Positions 1 through 10,200 of a DNA stretch of 64,000 bases are shown here, piece by piece. The position numbers and the translations under genes were made by a program. The notes under the pieces are model-generated. The model saw only the letters and a program-made list of their open reading frames with translations. It made no database searches and was not told the DNA's origin. How positions within the stretch are numbered: the stretch's first letter is position 1; every line of letters begins with the position of its first letter. Origin of the DNA: Luscinia megarhynchos (taxonomy: Eukaryota > Chordata > Aves > Passeriformes > Turdidae); assembly GCA_034336665.1 (NCBI GenBank), contig JAPFBE010000013.1, positions 15,293,056 through 15,357,055 on the forward strand, read 5' to 3'.

Positions 1-457
1 TCTCTGGTTTGAAGAGGGAATGTAGTAACTGGTTAAAATTCCTTTTTAATCTCAGCACAATGATAATACCTTTCCTAACTGCAGAAGGCTTTTCAACCCA
101 GAGCCAGCAGTGATTAGGAGATCATTGTTCAGTTGCTCCTTTGTTGCTGTGACCCCAGAGAAAGAAAGCAAAGCAGCTGTCCATGATGTAGGTTAAATCA
201 ACTCAGCCACAGACCACTCCCAGATGAAGTGATTCAGACTAAATTTGTCTTCTAAGAAGAGAAAAACACCAACTATCCCATTCAGGGAAAAAGAAGAAAT
301 TTTAAAAAGAGTAAATTTTCCTGTAATAAAAAGCTAATTTTATGTTCTGCATACATGGCTTTACTTCCATGAATTTCTAGGAAGGCTATAAAAATAAATT
401 CAGTTCATGCTGTGCTCAGGATTTGAGTTTACTATTCCAGATAACATTTTTCCACAG
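1..457 (+). other. LTN1: LTN1 intron (upstream part, partial)
   Basis: This stretch precedes the first recognisable LTN1 exon and ends in a usable splice acceptor (ttttccacag, ending at 457). I see no coding similarity in it. It is moderately AT-rich and is best read as the 3' part of an intron whose upstream exon lies outside the window. Confidence 0.7.
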
Positions 458-644
458 ATCACCTCCAGCAGCTCTGATGTCTGTCCTGGCCACTCAAGAA
501 CTCTTGCTAGAAAACATCCTGGAATGCATTCCGGTTGGAGAATTTGCAGTTATTCAACCCCTGAGTGATGAGTTCTGCCTTGTTCTAGGGTATCTTCTCA
601 CTTGGAAGTTAACATTAGCTTTCTTTAAAGCAGCTTCTTCTCAG
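458..644 (+). CDS. LTN1: LTN1 exon (RWDD region upstream, FFKAASSQ end)
   Basis: The exon follows acceptor cacag at 457 and ends with TCT CAG before donor gtatat at 645. It starts with the last base of a split codon and then encodes [14 protein letters not shown] through [14 protein letters not shown] listerin sequence (here [10 protein letters not shown]). It ends in phase 0. Confidence 0.93.
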
Positions 645-3600
645 GTATATTTTCAGAGTCCTTTTTTTAAACTGAATTTCTTAACCTACTTATTTAGTTT
701 CAGTCTCAAAGTTTCATCCAACCTTTTTCTTTTAATTATGTATCTTCTTACCCCTTGTTTTTGTGAAATTAGTGACGATTCTGAAAGCACCAAATAGACT
801 TAGATTTCTGCAGTGCTGTAATTGAGGATGGTAAAATTATAGCAATACAGAACTAAGATTCATGAAAAAATGACTCTTTCTTGCATTTTCAAACAAGCTT
901 GGTACATATTATAGTCTTCTAATCATTCAAAATGGTGCAGAGAACTAAACTTCTCTTCTAAACACTAGTTCTGAATCACAGTGCTGATCTTCCTCCCTGC
1001 AAGGACATATTTGTATTTTTTACAAAGTAAGCTGTATTTACTGTGTTTTGTTTTTTTTGTGAATCTTTTTAATGCTACCAGCTACGAGTTCTCTACTCAC
1101 AATACCTTAGAAGAACTAAAAGCTTGAATAAACTGCTTTATCACTTGTTCAGGCTTATGCCTGAAAACCCTGTCTTTTCTGGGCCAACTTCAGAAGTTCC
1201 AAATAAGGACACAAAAACCTTCTTTACTGAAGAGCTTCGTTTAGATGTTAAAGGTTAGTAAAAACTGTGTTTGTGCATTTGAGAGAGTTGTTACATTTAA
1301 ATAAACTTTTCTTGCTAAAAATACTTACTTAAAAAACCTTACCTATAAAACAAATATACAGAGAGACAAACACATACATATGTTTTATAATCTTTGGTTA
1401 ATACTCCCCATTTGAAACTTAATCAAAGTTGACATATTTATCAGAGAAACCAAAAAAAAACCCAGGAATAATACATTGCTAATATTGAATCCTGAACATA
1501 ATGATTCCAAAACCCCAGAAATGTGTGATCTATTCTGGAACCGTTGCTTCTAGAGATATTTTTTAATATTAAATAAAATTTCAATATCTTCTTGTCTTTT
1601 AATATATAAAGTCAAAAGATTAAAAATATTTTAATATATATTTTTTAATGTTTGATATGTTATATTGTGTGTTGTTTTTGTCCTGCTGTTCAGAAATTAA
1701 TTGGTGATGATAAGAGAACATATACTGCTTTTTTTAGCTGAGAAACATGAAAAAGAGAATTAGATTTTTAAATCCTTTGACTGAGTTTATTTTAATGTAC
1801 CTTAGCAGGTATAAGCAGGGAAATGGAGTTTCCATTTCTTAATTTTTTACTTGGACATCACTGTATGTTGCTGAACAATTTATATAGATGACAATAAGAA
1901 AGAATTACTGACATGACAACCCTTATCCTATCATAGAATCATTAAGACCTCATTAATAATTAAGAATTAAATATTATTTATTAATTAATTATTAATCATT
2001 AAGAATCATTAAGATTGTCCAAGTTCACCCTTTGAACACCACTGTTCCCCCTAAACCCTATCACAAAGTGCCCTATCTGCATGTTTTTTGAACACCTCCA
2101 GGGATAGTGACTCCACCACTTCCTGGGCAGCCTGTTCCAATGCTCATCCACTCCTCCAGCAAAGAATTATTCCTGATATCCAACCTGAATCTCTGTTGGT
2201 AGAACTTGAGGCTATTTCTATACATGCCCGCAAAGCTCAAAGTGAATGTTTTGTGATTTCTGCTATGTAAAATTGTTGATTCCTGGTGTCCACCTTGAGT
2301 TCAGTCTGTAAATCAGAAGATGAATTCCAAGGTGTGGAGTCTCAGGCTAAGAAACAAAGAAAGCAGCCTGGTGAAGAAGGGCTGAGTCAAACAAGCCCTT
2401 AGCATAGCAATAATAGGAACATGTACATGAAATTCTAGTTACCACAATTCTATTGGAATCACAATTTTTGTATGTGGTGTGGAGGCACCAACATCCCTTA
2501 CTAATGTATTTGATAATAATAATTGTATAATAATAATAATAATAAAGTTTAAAGTTTGATAATAATGAGTATTTCAACACCTTTTCTTTCCCTCCCAGGA
2601 ACAGGGGTGCTGTCATCCCAGATCCCACACTTGGCCTGCTCTGTGTACCATATAACACTGAAAGATCTGCCAGCCATGGTGAGGCTGTGGTGGAATAGCT
2701 GTGAGAAGCGTGTCTTCAACGTTGTGGATAAATTCACAAGCAAATATGTCAGCAGTGTGCTCTCCTCTCAGGAAATATCTTCTGTCCAGACTAGCACACA
2801 GTTATTTAATGGCATGACAGTAAGACTTCTTGTCCTTTCTTTTTATTTACTTGAGTTTTTTGCAAACATTTCAAGAAATTTTACTTCTCCAAACTATGGT
2901 TCTGTTTTATATGATTGCAATTTTGTTGTTCTAAATGACTGATTAAACATAATTTTACTTGGTATCAATAAATTCAGTTGATGTTTATTAATATTCTGCT
3001 TGGAGAAACATGAAAGAATGGATTTTAGGATGTTGAGGAAGTAAGTGGAAGGTACTGCTAGCAATATATTAGTTTTTTGTTTATTTAAAGATGTAGATTG
3101 AAAACTGGCTGGTAGTTTCTTTTTAGTTTACCGAGGTATGAATAGATTTTTGTTTTCTTTTAAAAAAGTGTCTGTCTAGTCTAATAAAATAATTTAATGT
3201 GTATAGTAATGCATTTATAGTATATATATGTGTGTATATATATATATGTATACATATATGCTGAGTATCTCTCTGTGGCATTTTTTAATATCTGTATTTT
3301 TTTCCAAGGTAAAAGCTCGGTCTGCAGCACGAGAAGTCATTGCAACCTATTCTGTTGATGATATCTTTATTGAACTAATAATACAGCTTCCATCAAATTA
3401 TCCACTGGGATCCATAACAGTTGAGAGTGGAAAGAGGGTTGGTGTGGCTGTCCAGCAGTGGCGCAATTGGATGCTGCAGTTAAGCACATATCTCACACAT
3501 CAGGTGAATTTGAATAAAGCTCCTAGTTTTGAAAACTTAGAAAGTCCTTATAGCAGAAAAATATTCCTATTAATGCAGTATTGTATAGATCTGTATAATA

Positions 3601-5035
3601 AATTCCATTAAATTGCAAAGGCCTTCACAGAATTGGGTCACTCTTACCATCTGCTTTTCTCCAGATACAGAAACACAGGTAAAATGATCAGCCTACTAGG
3701 TCCTGTTAAATCCAGAGTTGAAAATTTAGATCTCTTAAGATGTGGGCCAGTTGTTTGTCCAGTGTGGCAGTACCATCTCAACTATCATTTGAAAAAATGA
3801 CAAACAAACAAACAACAACAAAAAACCAAATATCCTGTCCATGGAATTCTCTAAAAGACTGATGGTTGCTGAAATTGCATTGTCTGTGATTGCACTGCAC
3901 AAAACAAAGCAGTGATTGAAAATTTCAAAATCCCTTTTTAAGTGCTCCTGAATACACTCTTCCTGCTCTGATGAATACTCCCTTTTCTGTAGATCAGAGC
4001 ATTATATATATATATACTATGCATTGCATGTACTGAATGTAATTTCAGATTATAAATTCTTCAGGCTTTGTTTCTTTCATGTTTTTATGACTGCAACAGG
4101 AATAGTCCAAAGGAGCTCTACAGTATTAACAGCTTTTTTCCTCTGTTAGAATGGAAGTATTATGGAAGGCTTATCTTTGTGGAAAAATAATGTGGATAAA
4201 CGTTTTGAAGGCGTTGAAGATTGCATGATCTGTTTTTCAGTCATTCATGGTTCAAACTATTCTCTTCCCAAAAAAGCTTGCAGAACATGCAAGAAGAAGT
4301 TTCATTCAGCTTGCTTGGTAAGTACCTGGAGTAAATCTTTTTAAATAGGCAAAATGTCATAGAATCATAGAGCAGTTTGGGTCAGAAGGGACAAGGGGCC
4401 TTAAAGCTCATCTGTTCAAACCCCTGCCGTGGGAGGAGGAGCAACATTCCACTAGACCAGGTTGCTCCAAGCCCCATCCAGCCTGGCTATCCACGTAGTT
4501 TAGACCAGAAACCTCTACTGTATTACCAACAATTTTCCACTTTGTCATTGGAGTATCTCGGATTGTGTGCACTCATAAATTATTTCTGTGGATTTTGTGC
4601 TAAGATGTAAGGGCAGGTAATGAGAGAAGAGCTGCTACACAGTGTGTGTCTTATTATCTGTATATACAAATACATATGTACATATACACATGCATACATG
4701 CACAAGTGAAAAGGGGTTTTTTACTGTTTCTTATTGTTCTTTTTAAAAACATAGTTAATGTTTTGATAGTTAACGTTCACAGAATCACAGAATTAACTAG
4801 GTTAGAAAAGACCTGTGAAGAACTTCTTTCCTATTGTCCAGTCTAAACCTGCCCTGGTGCAGCTTAACCACACAGATCCCTGGCAATAATGGTTATTATT
4901 GATGATGTTTATTATTGATGTGTTTCTGATACTCAGCTTTGTATATTAAACAGATGTATTTCTCTTTTTCAGTACAAATGGTTCTCATCCAGCAACAAAT
5001 CCACATGTCCACTGTGTAGAGAGACATTCTTGTGA
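458..5035 (+). CDS. LTN1: LTN1 (listerin E3 ubiquitin ligase), C-terminal six exons
   Basis: Listerin is the large cytosolic E3 ligase of ribosome-associated quality control. It binds split 60S subunits through NEMF/RQC2 and ubiquitinates the stalled nascent chain. Six exons, 458-644, 1082-1253, 2599-2819, 3309-3503, 4150-4317 and 4973-5035, join in frame to about 334 residues, the end of a protein of roughly 1,760 residues in vertebrates. The 5' part is outside the window. The segment is nearly identical to mammalian listerin, for example [23 protein letters not shown] and [20 protein letters not shown]. An RWD-like region ([16 protein letters not shown]) precedes a RING-CH finger with C4HC3 spacing: CMIC, CRTC, H and C in FHSAC, then CPLC, ending six residues from the stop. 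All splice sites are GT-AG. There are no lesions. CR1 repeats sit in two introns. Confidence 0.97.
645..1081 (+). other. LTN1: LTN1 intron
   Basis: This intron runs from donor gtatat to acceptor ctaccag. It is AT-rich, and no repeat family or coding sequence was recognised. Confidence 0.85.
1082..1253 (+). CDS. LTN1: LTN1 exon ([12 protein letters not shown])
   Basis: The exon begins CTA CGA GTT directly after an AG at 1080-1081. It encodes [20 protein letters not shown] and then LMPENP and [16 protein letters not shown], matching listerin. The donor is gttagt at 1254. It ends in phase 1 and is completed by the next exon. Confidence 0.94.
1254..2598 (+). other. LTN1: LTN1 intron with CR1 fragment and AT-rich tracts
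   Basis: This is the largest visible LTN1 intron. It holds very AT-rich DNA around 1,560-1,680, an old CR1 3' end at 1,933-2,275, and an (AAT)n run near 2,515-2,546. The remainder shows nothing recognisable. Confidence 0.85.
1933..2275 (-). repeat. CR1 LINE 3' fragment
   Basis: On the + strand it reads tcatagaatcattaag, then an AT-rich expansion of the aatcattaag motif, then sequence with the CR1 landmarks cacctccagggatagtgac, ccacttcctgggcagcctgttcc and attcctgatatccaacc. The CR1 is therefore on the - strand, and its 3' octamer-like tail has expanded. The copy is old and truncated at its 5' end. Confidence 0.75.
2599..2819 (+). CDS. LTN1: LTN1 exon ([22 protein letters not shown])
   Basis: The acceptor is ccctcccag, ending at 2598, and the donor is gtaaga at 2820. 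The two leading bases complete a glycine codon from the previous exon. The encoded run to TQLFNGMT is listerin and ends in phase 0. Confidence 0.95.
2820..3308 (+). other. LTN1: LTN1 intron
   Basis: AT-rich intron ending in acceptor tttccaag. It contains a short (TA/TG)n dinucleotide tract at about 3,215-3,260. Nothing else was recognised. Confidence 0.85.
3309..3503 (+). CDS. LTN1: LTN1 exon (RWD-like region)
   Basis: This is a 65-codon, phase 0-0 exon between acceptor tttccaag and donor gtgaat. It encodes [20 protein letters not shown] and [20 protein letters not shown], ending STYLTHQ. The LPxxYP-like segment fits the C-terminal RWD domain of listerin. Confidence 0.95.
3504..4149 (+). other. 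LTN1: LTN1 intron
   Basis: Intron from gtgaat to ctctgttag. Apart from an A/C-rich patch at about 3,800-3,830 and a short (TA)n at about 4,002-4,017, no feature was recognised. Confidence 0.85.
4150..4317 (+). CDS. LTN1: LTN1 exon (first part of RING-CH)
   Basis: This 56-codon exon starts AAT GGA AGT ATT ATG and ends GCT TGC TTG before donor gtaagt. It supplies six of the eight RING zinc ligands: CMIC, CRTC, and the H and C of FHSAC. The ATG inside this exon is not a start. Confidence 0.96.
4358..4505 (-). repeat. CR1 LINE 3' fragment in last LTN1 intron
   Basis: The + strand shows catagaatcatagagcag, gggtcagaagggacaagggg and ctagaccaggttgctccaag, the inverted 3' end of CR1. It lies 40 bp downstream of the exon donor. 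Confidence 0.88.
4776..4880 (-). repeat. CR1-type LINE 3' fragment, second copy
   Basis: The + strand shows cacagaatcacagaattaac, aggttagaaaagacctgtga and gtccagtctaaacctgccct, a different CR1 subfamily in the same inverted orientation. It lies about 270 bp from the first copy. Both are fixed in the 655-bp last intron of LTN1. Confidence 0.75.
4973..5035 (+). CDS. LTN1: LTN1 terminal coding exon (CPLC, stop)
   Basis: After acceptor ctttttcag it encodes [20 protein letters not shown] followed by TGA at 5033-5035. CPLC completes the RING-CH finger. The preceding acceptor has a strong pyrimidine tract. Confidence 0.96.
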   Translation, partial: YKWFSSSNKSTCPLCRETFL

Positions 5036-5990
5036 AATGAAGTATTCTTTCTTCTTTCTGTGAGCTAAATAACAGATAAAAAGCAGGCAATAAACTGTAT
5101 GTTGAAAGAAGTTAACTATTTGGGAATAATGTCAGTTACTTTAAATTCTTCACTGGTGGAATATAACACATATTTACCTCTGGACTGGCTTTTTGTAAAT
5201 TTGAAGATTCTTCTTTGATATAAAGAAATATATAACAATAATTTATTTTAATTGGTATATTTTTAGGATATATTAAAAATTTCAGAAATGATGCAGAGTT
5301 ATGTCTGAAAAGTGGTGTTTAAGCCACAGCATAGCTGATTGAAACCTCTTATTTTAGGCATATTCTAACATGGTGTTATGTAATTAACCCAGGTGAATAT
5401 AACATGGGTGGTATAAAGATTTGATTTTTGATTATAATGTGTTCATAATAGTCCCTTTTATGGGGGAAAAAAGAATGTCGTTGCTCTTAGATACTGAGGC
5501 ATAAAACTATGGTGATAATCTGTTAAAGTATAAAATTTAAACATAGCCTCTTCTAATAAACTGAACTTCCACCTTTCAGAATTTATTTTTCCCAAAACTC
5601 CTCAACCATCCAGTAGCCTAAAATAATGAAAACTCAGAAGCCCAGCTAAGTAGAGAGACCACAATCATTCCTGCATGACAATGAATGACACCATCTATTT
5701 ATTGCTGATTGGCTTTTTAAAGAGAAGCAGACACACTGATCAGTCCTTGTATGTCTTCATGAGCTGGCAAATTGGCTGTCACTGAATGTCTACTGTACTT
5801 CCACTGTCCTAGAATAATAAGGACTCTTAAGTGAACATGCAGATGTATCAGAATTTAATAGTCTTTAACTCTACATGTTTTTTCATGCCTTTTTTTGACA
5901 GTGGTAGCAAACTAGTATATTCCAACTTGGATTTGTGGTGGGTTTCTTTGAAAAGTCAATAAAAGTGGGGAATAAATAAATAATTTTTGT
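5036..5990 (+). other. LTN1: LTN1 3' UTR (inferred)
   Basis: AT-rich sequence follows the stop. An early AATAAA lies at 5089-5094, and a cluster lies at 5958-5980 (caataaaag then aataaataaa). The distal cluster is followed within 40 bp by a GT/T-rich element (tgtctcttcctgtgtgtg), so it is the better candidate for the main cleavage site. The end point is inferred, not proven. Confidence 0.6.
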
Positions 5991-6520
5991 CAATCACTGT
6001 AGTCTCTGGATTGCTGTCTCTTCCTGTGTGTGATAAACTTTTAGAAATTAATGAATTTTCAGATGCTGAGTTTGTAGCATGATCAATTGGCTGTACCTCA
6101 ACAGCTATTATTTTAGATTTTTAGCTGTTGATAACTGAAGTCTGTATTGTTAACAGGTAATGCTGGGCTTCCAGAGGAGATATTCCCTGACCTTTTGTTT
6201 CTAGTAGGTGAGAATGGAAAGGATTTAAAGCTGGTATCGAGAAGGTCTAACTGAAAAGAGTAGGGAACAAGCTGTGTTGTTTTGTAGTTACTGATGCTAA
6301 AACTCCAGCATTACCTCTGTTTCATCACTTTGGTTATTCTAAATGACTTCTTTGCAAGGTTAGTGACTGATCTGAAGGCAGATACTTAATACCTTTTCAT
6401 GGATGAGTACTCTTCATTTAGATTATTCCATAGTAGTGTCCTCCTTGTAAAATGGAATAAAAGGGAGTGCAATCACCACACTACTTCCCAGAAGATTTCA
6501 GGTAATAGCATGACTTGAAT
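5991..6520. other. Intergenic, nothing recognised
   Basis: This is the DNA between the presumed LTN1 poly(A) site and the CR1 insertion. I see no gene, RNA or repeat family. Confidence 0.6.
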
Positions 6521-7245
6521 AATGGAATTGTTAAGGTTGGAAGAGGTGTTTAAGATCCTCAAGTCCAACCATGAACCCAGCACCACCCCCATGTTCACTA
6601 TTAAACACTATTAAGTGTCCTCAGGTGCTGTATCCACCTGGGTTTTGAACAATTCCAGGTATAGTGACTGGGCCACTTCCCTGAGAAGCCTGTTCCAAAG
6701 CATGATAACCCTTTTTTTGAAATATCTAATCTAAACCTCCCCTGGTGCTGTTGGAAACTCTGAGGCCATTTTATTTTGTCCTTGTTCCCTGTGGGAGCAG
6801 AGCCTGATTCCCCACCTGGCTGCAACTTCATGTCAAGGAGTTGTGGAGAGTGAGAAGGTCCCCCCTGAGCCTCCTTTTCTCCAGGCTGAGCCCCTGCAGT
6901 TCCCTCAGCTGCTGCTGGTGCTCCAGACCCTTCCTCAGCTCTGTTCCCTGCTCTGGCCACACTCCAGCACCTCCATCAAGGTTGCAAGGACCCCAAAACT
7001 GACCCTAGGACTGGAGGTGCCTCAGCAGTGCCCAGCACAGAGGGACAATCACCGCCTGGTCCTGCTGGACACACCATTGCTGGTACAGACCAGCTGCCCT
7101 TGACCTTCTTGCCCACCTGGGCACACCTGGCTCATGTGCAGCTGCCCTTGACCAGCACCCCCAGCAGCTTTCCAGCCACTCAGCCCCCAGCCTGGAGCAC
7201 TGCACAGGGTTGAGGTGACCCAAGGACAGCACCCAGCACAGGAAA
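6521..7245 (-). repeat. CR1 LINE, long 3' segment (about 720 bp)
   Basis: The + strand begins with a CR1 3'-end remnant (ttaaggttggaagaggtgtt, caagtccaacc). It then shows tgttccaaagcatgataacc, ctaatctaaacctcccctgg, ccctgagcctccttttctcc and ggctgagcccctgcagttcc, which are CR1 3' UTR landmarks on the inverted strand. It is GC-richer than its surroundings. The reading frames across it are not genes. Confidence 0.88.
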
Positions 7246-10200
7246 GACCCTTGCTTCACCTCTGTTCAGAAAGACACCGTTTCCTTCTGACAGAAATAAA
7301 CTTGCTAATCCTGCCTTGGACCTGTAAAACTGCCTGATAACCACATCAAAAGGAGCACCACTGATTCAGAGTGTTCATTTAAACCCAGCATAGCTACAGA
7401 GAGGAGGAATTATACACTGGAAGTTTTACTGATTGTCTGCAAGCTGAAGTACAGGATTTCCACTTCAGTGCTAGTTCTGCATAGTACATATTGTATTTAT
7501 ATGTATACAAGTCTCTCATAAAATTCGGTTCCTGCCACCACCCAGGTCACTAATCTTATCAGACCACAATAAGACTAGTCAGTGGCTAAAATTTAGGATT
7601 TAACTCAGCAAAAAGGTGTGTTTTTTCTGGGCCTGTAGAGCTTTCACTCTGTCAGGCAGCTGAAAAGCACTACCAGGTCTGTTCAGAGCAGCCCCAGAAC
7701 CACGACTGACATCTGGGGCTTAGAGTGAGACTGAACACATGGGGAAGAAGTGTCTCACCATCAGGAGGTGTGAAATCTAAACACAGTTTCACCTGTACAG
7801 CAAGGCTGAGCCTTGACTTAATCAGATCCCCAGAGAGCCACGTTTGGTTTGGAAGATGGGATTTTTGTAGAGACAGGAAGTACCTCAGCACCTTACCAAC
7901 GTGTGAGCCTAGAGAAGCACAGCACAGGAACCTGTGGTAGCTTGGTTTTGGTCAGCAAACCAAGACTGTGCCTTTTGTGGCAAGGGAAACAAAAGGTGGT
8001 GACTGAAAGCACGTGCCTTTTAAGGTGCAGATAATCTCTTCACATGAAGATCAGCATTGCTCAGTTTTCACAACTTTTTGGAAGAAATTAAAATGTTATT
8101 TCCAACACTATAAGGCCCCAAGCAACTCACTTGATGAAAGTTTTAAAAGGGCTCACAATTGTTCATGTACCCTGAGTTAAATGCACAGGAGAAATACTGA
8201 CAAGATATTCTCAAGAGGTCAAAACGACACAAAAGTCTTCACTGGCAACTTTAGAAACCTTTTGGCAAAAGATTTAGTGCAGCATTCAATCAACATAAAA
8301 CACTTCTCAAAGCATTAGCTTGGCCCACTCAACTTAGCAAACTTTAAGTGAATTCGATTTCAAATGACTCAAAATTCCAAGAAGAGGGAATTAGAAGGAG
8401 AGGGAAAGACAAGATATAGAAAATCACACATATAGCTACCAGTTCTAAGGGTCCACATCATGTGATTACCTTCATGTTCAGCCTTCAATACCCCTCTACC
8501 CTCCTGGGCCCTTTCCCCCAGGGAACTTCTGGTCATTTGGCCGCTCAGGAACTGGGTTAGGGGCTCCAGAGGCAGGTGGGGAGCATCCCTTGTGCTGTGC
8601 CTGTGATTGGCATTGCTGTGGGATGGAGCACTGCCTCACCAGGGCAAGGTCTGAGCTGCCCCTTCCCCCACACAGGCATCTCAAAATGTCCCAAGACATT
8701 AATCTTTGCAGTCTTCCACAACCATCCACTGGCTTTAAAACTGGCCAGTGAATGGAAGGATTGTGCTGTGTTATTTTAGGTGCTACATACTCCTCCCCAT
8801 CATCTCTGGTGCCTCTAGGTAACACTGCCACATTTGACATAGCAACCAACAGCAGTTGGGTTAAGGCTCAGTGGATGGTCTCCAGATTTTATGTATTCAC
8901 ATTGCAGCATCCTACTGAGGAGCAGAACACCAGTGGGAGAAGCCTCTTGATTCACCTTGTGCACTTAATACGTGACTGAAAAGAGCCACTACTTGATTAA
9001 ATCACAGGAACCACACAGTCACAACAGTGCACAGAAGGACCCATTCTGTGGGAGATGTACAGCACCTGCAGAGCCTCCCTAAGCACAGTCCAAGGGCCTC
9101 CAATTTCACTACATAATTTCCTATGACTTGTCTTTCCTTTGCTGTTTTTGCATCAGATATTCTGTAGAGGTATAGTGACAGGAAGCCCAAAGAAAAGAAA
9201 CAAAGCTGTACAGCTCTCAAACCCACTAACCAATGTAGAAGAAAAATAGTGAAATCTGTGGAACTAAATTACTGCTCTTCTCTGCAATCTGTTCTTGCAA
9301 GGGAGAGGCATGACTGGTCACTCCCACCAAAGCAACCCACACAGTATACAAGCCTCTTAAAAGATTAGATTAAACGAGTGAGCACCTAGACAGTAAAACA
9401 CATAGTAGATTTCTGGTTGAAGTCTGAGAGGCCACAATAATCTTCTCCAAAACAATACCTCTAAAAGTGAAAAAGATAGGATTCTTGAATTTTGGTGTGT
9501 AATAAGAAACGTGCCTACTTTCTAGTGTTTCTGGGTTACAGGAAGGATTGTAAAGCTATTTAAGTTGTTAATGCACAGAAGTCTACTGCATAAATTTTAC
9601 ATCAGGAATTTAGTCTGCATTTTCACAAATTCTACAGAGGCTGAGAACTTCTGGGAAATGCCATTTCAAATGCATTTAATAATGTAAAAAAAAAAAAAAA
9701 TTAGTAGCATGCAGCTTCCTTTGTCCATGCCTTATTCATTAAGTCATAGTTTTCTGGAGAAGTGATGGCTTTGGTAGACTCTCCATTTTCTCAAGAAAGT
9801 CACATTAAAAAGCTGACTTCATGGTGGGAAATCAAGGCACAAGAACTCAATGTAATTTGTGATTAATGCATGACTACCCTCTCCCCAGCTGGGGACCTCA
9901 CAGATGCACATGATGGCCAGCTGCCTTGGTCAGAGGCTGAAAACCCCTGTGACGTACCAGCTTCCTCTTCTCTGCAGTCTGAGAGCAAACTTTACTAAAA
10001 CAATGGTTCTGCATTATGGGATGGGAAGTAAAGAGCATGCTTTGATTTTGGACACAGATGTGTCATGGTGAAACAAAGATTGAGCAGAAACGGCTCCCAA
10101 CACCCATGGAAGGCTCTGCTCCTCTGCTGTGGTTTGTTTTCTTTCTTAGAGGGGCTACAGAGTTCTCAGCCCACAAAAGAGAAATGAAACACAAACCAGA

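Noticed and set aside
6601..7259. Several frames of 60-119 codons on both strands
   Set aside because: They lie inside the CR1 3' region, which is non-coding.
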